Source: Stenotrophomonas sp. HITSZ_GD (lineage in GTDB: Bacteria > Pseudomonadota > Gammaproteobacteria > Xanthomonadales > Xanthomonadaceae). From it: DNA of 64,000 bases. Positions 46,693-54,971 of the stretch are shown one piece after another. The translations under genes were made by a program, and so were the position numbers. The stretch's first letter is position 1, and each line of letters begins with the position of its first letter. The notes beneath the pieces are model-generated. The model saw only the letters and a list, made by a program, of their open reading frames with translations, searched no databases and was not told the origin of the DNA. The stretch lies in the NCBI RefSeq assembly GCF_029543105.1, contig NZ_JARQXB010000011.1, positions 1-64,000 on the forward strand, read 5' to 3'.

Positions 46693-46721
46693 CTTATAGT
46701 TTCACCTGAAACAACCATCAA
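46693..46721 (-). promoter_or_regulatory. hppD promoter with embedded palindromic operator
   Basis: On the minus strand TTGATG (46721-46716) and TATAAG (46698-46693) are 17 bases apart. Most of the spacer is the perfect palindrome GTTTCAGGTGAAAC (46699-46712), so a bound protein would block RNA polymerase. On the plus strand the same palindrome ends 22 bases before the MarR gene start. The natural candidate ligand is the MarR protein itself. Confidence 0.72.
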
Positions 46722-46734
46722 GGTGCACTGCAAC

Positions 46735-47256
46735 ATGAGCCCACCGGAAACACCCCTGGATCGGCCCGCTGGCGGCAGCCAGCGCACCAATCGCGCGCTG
46801 TTGGACCTGGAGCAGTTCCTGCCTTATCGCCTGAGCGTGCTGTCCAACCGCGTGAGCGGAAATATCGCCAGGGTGTACGGCGACCGTTACGGCCTGGTGA
46901 TCCCCGAATGGCGGGTGATGACGGTGCTGGCGATGTACCCGGGCTCTTCGGCCAGCGAAGTCTCCGACCGCACCGCGATGGACAAGGTGGCAGTGAGCCG
47001 CGCGGTGGCCCGGTTGCTGGAGCGCGGCTTCATCAAGCGCGAGATGCACGGGGACGACCGCCGGCGCTCTGTGCTGGCGCTGTCCGAATCGGGCTTCGAG
47101 GCCTATGAGATCATCGCGCCGATGGTGATCGACTGCGAGCGGCGGCTGCTGGCCCCGTTGACCGAGGAAGAGCGCAGCACACTGGACCGGCTGATCGACA
47201 AGCTCGCCGACGTGGGGCTGGAAAGCATGCAGGGCGGCGCGGCGCCCCTGCGCTGA
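46735..47256 (+). CDS. MarR-family transcriptional regulator
   Basis: A 173-residue winged-helix regulator. LVIPEWRVMTVLAMYPGSSASEVSDRT and MDKVAVSRAVARLLERGFIKRE form the DNA-binding region, with the wing HGDDRRRSVLALSE. The ATG at 46735 follows AAGGTG. Divergent from hppD, with a 14-bp palindrome between them, so it probably represses hppD-hmgA and itself and responds to an aromatic ligand such as homogentisate or hydroxyphenylpyruvate (inference from HmgR/HpaR-like systems). Confidence 0.88.
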   Translation: MSPPETPLDRPAGGSQRTNRALLDLEQFLPYRLSVLSNRVSGNIARVYGDRYGLVIPEWRVMTVLAMYPGSSASEVSDRTAMDKVAVSRAVARLLERGFIKREMHGDDRRRSVLALSESGFEAYEIIAPMVIDCERRLLAPLTEEERSTLDRLIDKLADVGLESMQGGAAPLR

Positions 47257-47340
47257 AGGTTGCTTGCGGCGGTTGCGTACCGTTCCTGCGCCGGGGGATG
47301 GCGCCGCGCTTGCCGTCCCGCACGGGCTCGATGGAGCCCT

Positions 47341-47401
47341 GTAGGAGCGGCTTCAGCCGCGACCGCAAGATATCGGCGGTAGCGGCTGAAGCCGCTCCTA
47401 C
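47341..47401. repeat. Xanthomonad REP-type palindrome, copy 3 (full)
   Basis: GTAGGAGCGGCTTCAGCCGC at the left and its near-exact inverse ending CGGCTGAAGCCGCTCCTAC at the right flank a 15-20 base centre. It is the best-preserved of three copies and sits between the MarR and thioredoxin-like genes, 34 bases before a terminator. Confidence 0.8.
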
Positions 47402-47435
47402 ATGGGCGAGGCAGCGACCCGCGGAGCGATCGCGA

Positions 47436-47468
47436 AAAAGCAGAAGGCCCGCATCACGCGGGCCTTCT
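47436..47468 (-). terminator. Terminator of the thioredoxin-like gene
   Basis: On the minus strand AGAAGGCCCGC and GCGGGCCTTCT (11 bp, five-base loop) precede a U-rich tail from AAAAAG at 47436-47441. It begins 19 bases past the stop codon. The plus side also has a short T run, so it may act on both strands. Confidence 0.82.
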
Positions 47469-47486
47469 TTCGTCGCACGCCGGGCC

Positions 47487-48071
47487 TTACGCCTTCGGCG
47501 GGGCCCACGCCTTGAGGAAGTCGAAGAACTTCTTGCGGTCGTAGCTCTTGCCCTTCTCCAGCTCGCCGGTGAACTGCGAATGCAGCAGCTTGCCATCGTT
47601 GTCGAGCACGAAGATGTGCGGGTAGCCCTTGATCTCCGGGTACTGCGAGAGGAACGCCTGGTTCTCGTTCTCCGGGCTGTAGTTGACCTTCACCCAGACG
47701 AAGTTCGCGTCGCGGAAGCTGCGCAGCTCGCCGTCGCCGCCGATGAAGTCGTCCAGGATGTGGCACCACGAGCACCACTCCCCGCCCACGTCGAGCAGGA
47801 TGCGCTTGCCGCCGCGCTTGGCCTCGACCTTGGCGGTTTCCAGGTCGGCGACCGGGTCGCGCGCCGGGTCGAACCCGGCGCTCAGGGCCGCCACCGCCGC
47901 GATGTCCGCCGCCGCCGGCGTATTGCCCGACGCGACCGGCTGGGTCGGGTCGGCCACCGGCGGTTTCTGCATGGAGGTGTCCAGCGGCTTGGGCGCGGGC
48001 GCCTCCTCTGCCTGCTGGCCGCAGCCAGCGAGGGTGAGGGCGAACAGGGCAGTGGTCAGCAGTTTCTTCAT
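47487..48071 (-). CDS. Thioredoxin-fold lipoprotein
   Basis: A 194-residue exported protein with signal and lipobox MKKLLTTALFALTLAGC (Cys17). A Pro/Ala-rich spacer (18-60) leads to a thioredoxin fold with WCSWCH as the redox motif, and GYPHIFVLDNDGKLL carries the cis-Pro. It should act as a periplasm-facing thiol reductant or chaperone; partners unknown. The ATG at 48071 has AGGA upstream; a TTG one codon earlier is less likely. Ten bases downstream of the peptide transporter gene, probably co-transcribed. Confidence 0.88.
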   Translation of the reverse strand: MKKLLTTALFALTLAGCGQQAEEAPAPKPLDTSMQKPPVADPTQPVASGNTPAAADIAAVAALSAGFDPARDPVADLETAKVEAKRGGKRILLDVGGEWCSWCHILDDFIGGDGELRSFRDANFVWVKVNYSPENENQAFLSQYPEIKGYPHIFVLDNDGKLLHSQFTGELEKGKSYDRKKFFDFLKAWAPPKA

Positions 48072-48081
48072 CAAGGATTCC

Positions 48082-49605
48082 TTACTTCACGCCATGCATG
48101 AGTTTGTTGATCAGCGGCGCGATGAGGAACAGCAGCGCGCCGGCGCCGAGCAACAGCCAGAAACCAAAGGTATAGCCGTCGAGCGAGGATTGCACGGTCA
48201 TGCCACCTTCGCCGCTGACGTGGCCGGCAAAAATGCCCGACAGATTGTTGCCGATGCCGGTGGACAGGAACCAGCCGCCCATCCCGAAACCGACCAGGCG
48301 CACCGGCGCCAGCTTGGTCACCATCGACAGGCCGATCGGCGACAGGCACAGCTCGCCCACGGACTGGATGACGTACACCATGAACAGCGTCCAGAACGGA
48401 ATCTTGCCGGCGTCGCTGACCAGCGAGGACAGCGCGAACATCAGCAGCAGGAACGCCAGGCCGTTGAAGATCAGGCCCAGGCCGAACTTGCGCGGAATCG
48501 ACGGGTTGGCGCGGCCCATCTTGATCCACAGCCACGCCAGGATGGGCGCGATGGTGATGATCGCGAGCGAGTTCACCGACTGGAACCAGGCCACCGGGAA
48601 CGTCCAGTCGCCGAACTGGCGGTTGACGATCTTCTCGGCCAGGAAGTTGAACGAGCTGCCGGCCTGCTCGAAGAACATCCAGAACAGCACGTTGAACACG
48701 AAGATCACCAGCATGGCCAGCGCGCGGTCGCGCTGCACGCTGCCCTCGCGCACGCCCTCGGCCAGGATCAGGCCGCACAGCAGCAGGAACATCGGCGTCA
48801 GCACCCACCAGTTGAGCGTGGCCGCGTCGATGGTCAGCAGGAAGTAGATCGCCGGAATCGCCACCAGCGCGCCGATCAGCGTGTACAGCACGCGCGCCAT
48901 GCTCTCCCCGCCCACCGGCGGACGGCCGATGCCGGCCAGCTGGCGGCGGCCGAACCAGAACCACACCAGGCTGAGCAGCATGCCCACGCCCGAGGCGATG
49001 AACACCACCTTGTAGTCCGGCATGGCCTCGGAGCCGAAGTACTTGCTGGCGAGCCAGCCGGTAAGCACCGGCGAGATCATCGCGCCGAGGTTGATGCCCA
49101 TGTAGAAGATGGTGAAGCCCGAATCGCGGCGGTCGTCGCCGACGTTGTAGAGCTTGCCCACCATCGTGGAGATGATCGGCTTGAACAGACCGTTGCCGGC
49201 GATGATCGTCGCCAGGCCAAGCTTGAAGAGCTCCTGGCTGGAGGTGGCGATCATGAACAGGCCGGCGGACATGATGGTCGCGCCCAGCAGGATGGAGCGC
49301 TGGTAGCCGATCACGCGGTCGGCGACGTAGCCGCCGAAGATCGCCGCGGCATAGACCAGCGCCAGGTAGGCACCGTAGAGCTGGTTGGCCGGCTGCTCGC
49401 CCGTGCCGCTGCCGCCATAGAACTGCTGCACGATGTACAGCACCAGGGCCCAGCGGATGCCGTAGAACGCGAAGCGCTCCCAGAACTCCGTCATGAAGAG
49501 CATCCACAACGGCTTGGGATGGCCCATCAGGGTCTTGAACTCGGGAATCGGCGCGGACGGCGGCGGGGTGGAAGCGGAATTCGGCGCGACGGCGTCAACG
49601 CTCAT
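48082..49605 (-). CDS. POT-family proton-coupled peptide transporter
   Basis: A 507-residue major facilitator importing di- and tripeptides with protons. The family motif EFWERFAFYG (ExxERFxYY type) is at about residue 40, IFGGYVADRVIGYQRSILLGA is the loop 2-3 motif, and GFTIFYMGINLGAMISP is the POT signature 1. Around 14 helices as in DtpT-type members. It fits the surrounding amino-acid catabolic genes. Followed by the thioredoxin-like lipoprotein. Confidence 0.93.
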   Translation of the reverse strand: MSVDAVAPNSASTPPPSAPIPEFKTLMGHPKPLWMLFMTEFWERFAFYGIRWALVLYIVQQFYGGSGTGEQPANQLYGAYLALVYAAAIFGGYVADRVIGYQRSILLGATIMSAGLFMIATSSQELFKLGLATIIAGNGLFKPIISTMVGKLYNVGDDRRDSGFTIFYMGINLGAMISPVLTGWLASKYFGSEAMPDYKVVFIASGVGMLLSLVWFWFGRRQLAGIGRPPVGGESMARVLYTLIGALVAIPAIYFLLTIDAATLNWWVLTPMFLLLCGLILAEGVREGSVQRDRALAMLVIFVFNVLFWMFFEQAGSSFNFLAEKIVNRQFGDWTFPVAWFQSVNSLAIITIAPILAWLWIKMGRANPSIPRKFGLGLIFNGLAFLLLMFALSSLVSDAGKIPFWTLFMVYVIQSVGELCLSPIGLSMVTKLAPVRLVGFGMGGWFLSTGIGNNLSGIFAGHVSGEGGMTVQSSLDGYTFGFWLLLGAGALLFLIAPLINKLMHGVK

Positions 49606-49802
49606 AGAGGTTCCCTTGCGTATTCATGAAAGGCGGGGTGCCCCCGGCGGTGCCGGGGCGACGGGCGAGGATCGCCCGCAGCGCGCGTTCACGTCAACGT
49701 CACGCGGTGGCGTACCGGTCCGGCTCGCCCCTTTTTGCCTGGCCGCGGACCGCATGGGCGTGTGGCCATCCGGGGCCGCGCAATAGCCCGTGCCGCGTGC
49801 CA

Positions 49803-50672
49803 TTACCCCGCGCTGTCGCCGAGCCCGATGGACGTCCGCACGTCGAACAACTCGGGGAAGAACGTCAGCGCGAGGGCCTGCTGCAGGAAGCCCACCCCGC
49901 TGGACCCACCGGTGCCGCGCTTGAAGCCGATCACCCGCATCACCGTGCGCATGTGGCGGAAGCGCCACAGCTGGAACTGGGTCTCCAGGTCCACCAGGTC
50001 CTCGCACAGCGAGTATTCGCGCCAGTAGACGTCGGTGTTCTCGTAGATCCGCTCGAACACCGGGCGCAGCGCCGGGTCGGCCACGTGCGGCGTGGTCCAG
50101 TCGCGATCCAGGTACTGGGCCGGGATGTCGTGGCCGAAGCGGCTGAGGTAGCGCAGGAACTCCTCGTACAGGCTCGGCGCCTCCAGGGTCTCGCGCAGGC
50201 GCGCCTGCCCCTCCGGGTCGTAGGCGAACACCTGCAGCATCTGCGCGTTCTTGTTGCCGAGCAGGAACTCGATGTAGCGGTACTGCAGCGACTGGAACCC
50301 CGACGCCGGCCCCAGCACGTCGCGAAAGCCCATGTACTCCGAGGGCGTGAGCGTCTCCAGCACCGACCACTGCTCGGTGAGCAGGCGCAGTACCTGCTTG
50401 CTGCGCGCCAGCACCTTGCGGCATTGCCAGACCTCGTCGCGCTGCAGGAAGCCGATCGCCGCGCGCAGCTCGTGCGCCAGCAGCTTCAACCACAGCTCCG
50501 AGGTCTGGTGCTGGATGATGAAGAGCATCTCGTCGTGGTGCGGCGGGTCGGACAGCGGCTGCTGGGCGCTCAGCAGCTGGTCCAGGCGCAGGTAGCCGCC
50601 ATAGGTCAGCCGGCCCTGCAGGTCGGTGTGGATGCCGGCTTCCAGGTCGCGCTGGTTCTTGTCGACGGGCAT
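49803..50672 (-). CDS. kynA: Tryptophan 2,3-dioxygenase
   Basis: A 289-residue haem dioxygenase opening tryptophan to N-formylkynurenine. [48 protein letters not shown] and [22 protein letters not shown] match the structurally known Xanthomonas enzyme. I start at the ATG of [13 protein letters not shown] as in that homologue; a TTG nine codons earlier is also open. Divergent from the 2-oxoacid dehydrogenase operon. Other kynurenine genes are absent here. Confidence 0.96.
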   Translation of the reverse strand: MPVDKNQRDLEAGIHTDLQGRLTYGGYLRLDQLLSAQQPLSDPPHHDEMLFIIQHQTSELWLKLLAHELRAAIGFLQRDEVWQCRKVLARSKQVLRLLTEQWSVLETLTPSEYMGFRDVLGPASGFQSLQYRYIEFLLGNKNAQMLQVFAYDPEGQARLRETLEAPSLYEEFLRYLSRFGHDIPAQYLDRDWTTPHVADPALRPVFERIYENTDVYWREYSLCEDLVDLETQFQLWRFRHMRTVMRVIGFKRGTGGSSGVGFLQQALALTFFPELFDVRTSIGLGDSAG

Positions 50673-50824
50673 GGGCGTGGGGGTCGTGAGGGGCGGCAAG
50701 CGTAACCCAGCCGCCCGCGCGGGGGAGGAAGAACCCGGCGCCCTGGGCGGCGTGGACGGCTGAAGCGGAACCGAACGGGAAACGCACAGGGCCCAAGCCT
50801 ATTCAGCCCACCGAGGCGTCTTGC

Positions 50825-50893
50825 ATCGCAGCAACGCTGCAACCCATCCGTGGCAGGCCTGCGACAAAAATGAGCGGGCACAATTGCTGCGAT
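50825..50893. promoter_or_regulatory. Paired TTGCTGCGAT sites between kynA and the 2-oxoacid dehydrogenase genes
   Basis: ATCGCAGCAA at 50825-50834 and its exact inverse TTGCTGCGAT at 50884-50893 are 49 bases apart. Each sits in a smaller palindrome (GCAGC-AAC-GCTGC and TGCTGC-GATT-GCAGCA). This looks like a two-site operator for one regulator of the divergent pair; Lrp/AsnC proteins commonly control such amino-acid catabolic genes, but the regulator is not identified. Confidence 0.5.
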
Positions 50894-50958
50894 TGCAGCA
50901 TGTTTCTTGCTGCGGCGCAGGAAGGGCTCGGGTCACGCATTCCTTACCATAGCGCTTC

Positions 50959-50972
50959 GTATCATTTGAAAC
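50959..50972 (+). promoter_or_regulatory. Near-copy of the MarR/hppD palindrome
   Basis: GTATCATTTGAAAC differs at three positions from GTTTCACCTGAAAC at 46699-46712 and sits at nearly the same distance (23 versus 22 bases) before its gene start. The following AAGGTGCA is shared as well. It may be a second operator for the same MarR protein. Confidence 0.45.
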
Positions 50973-50995
50973 TTCCTGTCGAAGGTGCAGTTCGC

Positions 50996-52078
50996 ATGAC
51001 CGTAGCCGCCCAGTTCGAGATCGAGTACCTGCAATACCTGGACGCGGACGGCCAGCCCGTGCGCGACCTGCCCGCCGCGTGCGATCCGCAGACCCTGCTG
51101 ACCCTGTTCAAGCAGATGCTCTACGTGCGCACCTTCGACACCAAGGCCGTCGCCCTGCAGCGCACCGGCAAGCTGGGCACGTATGCCTCCTGCCTGGGCC
51201 ACGAGGCCACGCACGTGGGCATCGGCGCCTCGATGAAGACCGGCGACGTGTTCGCCCCCAGTTACCGCGAGTACGGCGCGATGTTCATGCGTGGCGTGCG
51301 GCCGCGCGACGTGCTGCTCTACTGGGGCGGCGACGAGCGCGGCAACGACTATGCCCGCGACGCCGACGCCGCCATCGACTTCCCGTTCTGCGTGCCGATC
51401 TCCACCCAGTGCCTGCACGCCGCCGGCGCGGCGCTGGCGTTCAAGCTGCGCGGCGAACAGCACGTGGCGGTTTCCAGCTGCGGCGACGGCGGCAGCTCCA
51501 AGACCGATTTCTACGCCGCGCTCAACTCGGCCGGCGCCTACAAGCTGCCGCTGATCCTGTGCGTGGTGAACAACGGCTGGGCGATCTCGGTGCCGCGCTC
51601 GGCGCAGACCGGCGCGCAGACCCTGGCCCAGAAGGGCCTGGCCGGCGGCCTGTTCTGCCTGCAGGTGGACGGCAACGACCTGATCGCGGTGCTGGAAGCC
51701 ATGCGCCAGGCGCGCGAGCGTGCGCTGGCCGGCGAAGGCGGCACGGTGATCGAGTTCATGACCTACCGCCTGTCCGACCACACCACCGCCGACGACGCCC
51801 GCCGCTACCGCGGCGAGCAGGAAGTGAAGGACGCCTGGCAGGTGGAGCCGATGCTGCGCCTGCGCAAGTACCTCACCGGCCTGGGCCTGTGGAGCGAGGC
51901 GCACGAGAACGCCTGGAAGGAAGAATGCGGCGCGCGCGTGGACGAGGAGGTCAATGCCTACCTCAACACGCCCGTGCAACCGGTCGAGGCGATGTTCGAC
52001 TACCTGTATGCCGATCCGCCGCCGGACCTGCTCGCCCAGCGCGCCGCGGCCCTCGCCCTGGAGGCCCGCCATGGATGA
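50996..52078 (+). CDS. 2-oxoacid dehydrogenase E1 alpha subunit (branched-chain or pyruvate type)
   Basis: A 360-residue thiamine-diphosphate enzyme subunit. GHEATHVGIGASM and SSCGDGGSSKTDFYAALNSAGAY give the ThDP/Mg2+ site (GDG through N), and SYREYGAMFMRGV and YRLSDHTTADDARRY are typical of alpha2beta2 E1. The latter phosphorylation-loop region is shared by branched-chain and Gram-positive-type pyruvate enzymes, so substrate is not settled; the amino-acid catabolic setting favours branched-chain 2-oxoacids. First gene of four. AAGGT precedes the ATG. Confidence 0.88.
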   Translation: MTVAAQFEIEYLQYLDADGQPVRDLPAACDPQTLLTLFKQMLYVRTFDTKAVALQRTGKLGTYASCLGHEATHVGIGASMKTGDVFAPSYREYGAMFMRGVRPRDVLLYWGGDERGNDYARDADAAIDFPFCVPISTQCLHAAGAALAFKLRGEQHVAVSSCGDGGSSKTDFYAALNSAGAYKLPLILCVVNNGWAISVPRSAQTGAQTLAQKGLAGGLFCLQVDGNDLIAVLEAMRQARERALAGEGGTVIEFMTYRLSDHTTADDARRYRGEQEVKDAWQVEPMLRLRKYLTGLGLWSEAHENAWKEECGARVDEEVNAYLNTPVQPVEAMFDYLYADPPPDLLAQRAAALALEARHG

Positions 52079-52157
52079 GATCAAGCGCAACACCGCCAGC
52101 GCCACCGCTTCGCACGACGCGGCCGCCCACCACGCCGCCGAGCGAGGAGACTCCGCG

Positions 52158-53144
52158 ATGACCGCCACGCCCATCACCCTGATCGAAGCCGTGACCCAGG
52201 CGCTGGCCTGGGAACTGGCGCACGACCCGTCGGTGCTGGTGCTGGGCGAGGACGTGGGCGTGAACGGCGGCGTGTTCCGCGCCACCGCCGGCCTGCAGCA
52301 GCGCTTCGGCAGCGAGCGCGTGCTCGACACGCCGCTGGACGAAACCACCATCGCCGGCCTCACCGTCGGCCTGGCCGCGCAGGGCATGAAGCCGGTGGCC
52401 GAGGCGCAGTTCGACGGCTTCGTCTACCCGATGGTGGACCACATCATCTGCCACGCCGCGCGCCTGCGCACCCGCACGCGCGGCCGCCTGCACTGCCCGA
52501 TGGTGCTGCGCGTGCCGTGGGGTGGCGGCATCCGCGCGCCGGAACACCACAGCGAAGCCAACGAGGCGATCTTCACCAACGTGCCGGGCCTGCGCGTGGT
52601 GCTGCCATCCTCGCCGCAGCGCGCCTACGGCCTGCTGCTGGCCGCGATCCGCGAGCCGGACCCGGTGATCTACATGGAGCCCAAGCGCATCTATCGCCAG
52701 TACAAGGAAGTGGTGGTGGACGACGGCGAGGCGTTGCCGCTGGACGTGTGCTTCGTGCTGCGCGACGGCACCGACGTCACCCTGGTGGCCTGGGGCGCGC
52801 AGGTGAAGGAAGCGCTGGAAGCGGCCGACAAGCTGGCCGGCGAAGGCATCAGCGCCGAGGTCATCGACGTGGCCACGCTGCGCCCGCTGGATTTCGCCAC
52901 CATCGCCGAATCGGTCGCCAAGACCGGCCGCTGCGTGATCGTGCAGGAAGCGCCGAAGACCGCCGGTTTCGGCGCGGAGATCGCCGCGCGCCTGGCCGAG
53001 GAATCGATGTACGACCTGGTGGCCCCGGTCGAGCGCGTCACCGGCTACGACACCCACATCCCGCTGTTCCGCCTGGAGATGAAGTACCTGCCGAGCGTGG
53101 AGCGGATCGTCACCGCGGCGAAGAAGGCCGTGGCCGCGGGCTGA
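52158..53144 (+). CDS. 2-oxoacid dehydrogenase E1 beta subunit
   Basis: A 328-residue transketolase-like subunit completing the heterotetramer. LGEDVGVNGGVFRATAGL holds the Glu that activates ThDP, DTPLDETTIAGLTVGLA and EAQFDGFVYPMVDHI follow, and the C-terminal half VTLVAWGAQVKEALEAA is the transketolase C domain. Start ATG after GAGGAG. An earlier in-frame ATG overlapping the E1 alpha gene would add 29 residues not seen in the family. Confidence 0.92.
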   Translation: MTATPITLIEAVTQALAWELAHDPSVLVLGEDVGVNGGVFRATAGLQQRFGSERVLDTPLDETTIAGLTVGLAAQGMKPVAEAQFDGFVYPMVDHIICHAARLRTRTRGRLHCPMVLRVPWGGGIRAPEHHSEANEAIFTNVPGLRVVLPSSPQRAYGLLLAAIREPDPVIYMEPKRIYRQYKEVVVDDGEALPLDVCFVLRDGTDVTLVAWGAQVKEALEAADKLAGEGISAEVIDVATLRPLDFATIAESVAKTGRCVIVQEAPKTAGFGAEIAARLAEESMYDLVAPVERVTGYDTHIPLFRLEMKYLPSVERIVTAAKKAVAAG

Positions 53145-53145
53145 C

Positions 53146-53499
53146 ATGCGGGCGCGCTTGCTGTGCGATTACCGCACGCCCTACGCCAAACCCATCCGCT
53201 TCCGCGCCGGCCAGGTGGTCGCGCTGGGCGTGCGTGACGAGGAATGGCCGGCGTTCGCCTGGGTCAGCCTGGAAGACGGGCTGGCCGGCTGGGCGCCGAT
53301 CGAATGGCTGCGCCCCTTGGGCGATGGCCGCGCCGAGGCCTTGCGCGACTACGATGCGCGGGAGCTGGAGGCCGACCGGGGCGATGCGGTGACGCTGCAC
53401 CATGAACATGGCGGCTGGTGGTGGTCCGAACGCGCCGATGGCGCGCAGGGCTGGCTGCCGGAAGCCGATCTCGAACTGATGGAAGAGACTTCCCGATGA
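53146..53499 (+). CDS. Small double SH3-like domain protein
   Basis: A 117-residue soluble protein built from two SH3-like units: residues 1-56 (LLCDYRTPYAKPIRFRAGQVV with FAWVSLEDGLAGWAPIEWL) and 62-112 (ALRDYDARELEADRGDAVTLHHEHGGWWWSERADGAQGWLPEADL). No signal peptide. It begins one base after the E1 beta stop and overlaps the E2 start (ATGA), so it is translated as part of the complex operon. A structural or assembly role in the dehydrogenase is possible; no known function is assigned. Confidence 0.8.
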   Translation: MRARLLCDYRTPYAKPIRFRAGQVVALGVRDEEWPAFAWVSLEDGLAGWAPIEWLRPLGDGRAEALRDYDARELEADRGDAVTLHHEHGGWWWSERADGAQGWLPEADLELMEETSR

Positions 53500-54905
53500 G
53501 CGATACCAAGAATTTCCACCTGCCCGACCTGGGCGAAGGCCTGCCGGACGCGACCATCGTCGAGTGGTTCGTCAAGGAAGGCGACACCATCCGCCTGGAC
53601 GAGCCGCTGGTCTCCATGGAGACCGCCAAGGCCTTGGTCGAGGTGCCCTCGCCGGTCTCCGGCAAGGTGCTGAAGCTGGCCGGCGGCCCGGGCGATGTGG
53701 TCGTCACCGGCAGCGTGCTGGCGCAGTTCGCGCCGGACCCGAACCTGCCGCAGCGCGCCGAGGCACAGGACACCGGCCACTCGCACGGCCATGCGCCGGC
53801 GACCGGCGAACAGGTGCCGGCGAAGGCCGACAAGGTGGTCGCCTCCGATGAGGGCGGCGAGATCGCCGACAAGGCCGAGCGCGCCGACGCCGGCACCGTG
53901 GTCGGTGCGATGCAGAGCTCGGACGCCGTGCACAGCGAGCAGGCGGTGGCGGTGGGCGGCGTGCGCGCCATGCCGGCCGTGCGCGCGCTGGCGAGGAAGC
54001 TGGGCGTGGAGCTGTCGCGCGTGCGCGCCAGCGGCCCCGATGGCACGGTGACGATGGGCGACGTGAAGCAGGCGGCCGCCAACGGCAGTGCTTCCGGCCC
54101 TGGCGCTGCAGAAGCGGCTTCCGCCGCGGCTGCGCGTGTTCCGCAGGTCGCGGCGCAAGCTGTTCCTGCCGGGACGAACACGGGTGGCACGGGCATAGCA
54201 GCCACGCGCACCGCGCTTTCCGCCGCGGGCAAGCCCATGCGCACGCAGCCGCCGGGCTTGAGCGCCAGCGGCCAGCCGGAACAGCTCAAGGGCGTGCGCC
54301 GCAACATGGCGCGCGTGATGGCCGACGCACACAGCAAGGTCGTGCCGACCACGCTCAACGACGACGCCGACATCCATGCCTGGACCCCGGGCAACGACGT
54401 CACCGTGCGTTTGGTGCGCGCGATCATCGCTGCCTGCAAGGCGGTGCCCGCGCTCAATGCCTGGTTCGACGGCGACGCGCTGACCCGCACCCTGCACCCG
54501 CAGGTGGACATCGGCATCGCGGTGGATACCGAGGAAGGCCTGTTCGTGCCGGCCCTGCGCAACGCCGACATGCTCGACGCGCGTGGCGTGCGCGAGAGCG
54601 TCAACCGGCTGCGCCAGCAGGTGGAGGCGCGCAGCCTGCCGGCCTCCGAGCTGAGCGGCTACACCATCTCGCTGTCGAACTTCGGCATGTTCGCCGGGCG
54701 CTACGCCACCCCGGTGGTGGTGCCGCCGTGCGTGGCGATCGTCGGCGCCGGCCGCGCGCGCTACCAGGTGACGCCGGTAATGGGCGGCATCGAGTCGCAC
54801 AAGGTCATCCCGCTGTCGCTGACGTTCGACCACCGCGCCGCCACGGGCGGCGAGGCCGCGCGCTTCCTGCGGGCGATGATCGACGATCTCGCGCTGGCGC
54901 AGTAA
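53496..54905 (+). CDS. 2-oxoacid dehydrogenase E2 (dihydrolipoyl acyltransferase)
   Basis: A 469-residue core protein. One lipoyl domain (1-80) has the lipoylated Lys45 in SMETAKALVEV. A long Ala/His/Gly-rich linker leads to a peripheral subunit-binding domain (about 150-190, AMPAVRALARKLGVELSRVR) and the acyltransferase domain (about 265-469). The catalytic His446 is present in TFDHRAATGGEAA, but the Asp of the usual HRxxDG motif is Thr450. No E3 gene follows; a terminator comes directly after. Confidence 0.9.
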   Translation: MSDTKNFHLPDLGEGLPDATIVEWFVKEGDTIRLDEPLVSMETAKALVEVPSPVSGKVLKLAGGPGDVVVTGSVLAQFAPDPNLPQRAEAQDTGHSHGHAPATGEQVPAKADKVVASDEGGEIADKAERADAGTVVGAMQSSDAVHSEQAVAVGGVRAMPAVRALARKLGVELSRVRASGPDGTVTMGDVKQAAANGSASGPGAAEAASAAAARVPQVAAQAVPAGTNTGGTGIAATRTALSAAGKPMRTQPPGLSASGQPEQLKGVRRNMARVMADAHSKVVPTTLNDDADIHAWTPGNDVTVRLVRAIIAACKAVPALNAWFDGDALTRTLHPQVDIGIAVDTEEGLFVPALRNADMLDARGVRESVNRLRQQVEARSLPASELSGYTISLSNFGMFAGRYATPVVVPPCVAIVGAGRARYQVTPVMGGIESHKVIPLSLTFDHRAATGGEAARFLRAMIDDLALAQ

Positions 54906-54928
54906 GGCCGGCCACTGCCTCGTCGGAG

Positions 54929-54966
54929 AGGCCCGGGCGTCCTGGTGGCGTCCGGGCCTTTCTTTT
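54929..54966 (+). terminator. Rho-independent terminator of the 2-oxoacid dehydrogenase operon
   Basis: AGGCCCGG and CCGGGCCT with an inner loop form the stem, followed by TTCTTTT. It begins 23 bases after the E2 stop. Confidence 0.82.
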
Positions 54967-54971
54967 GCGTG

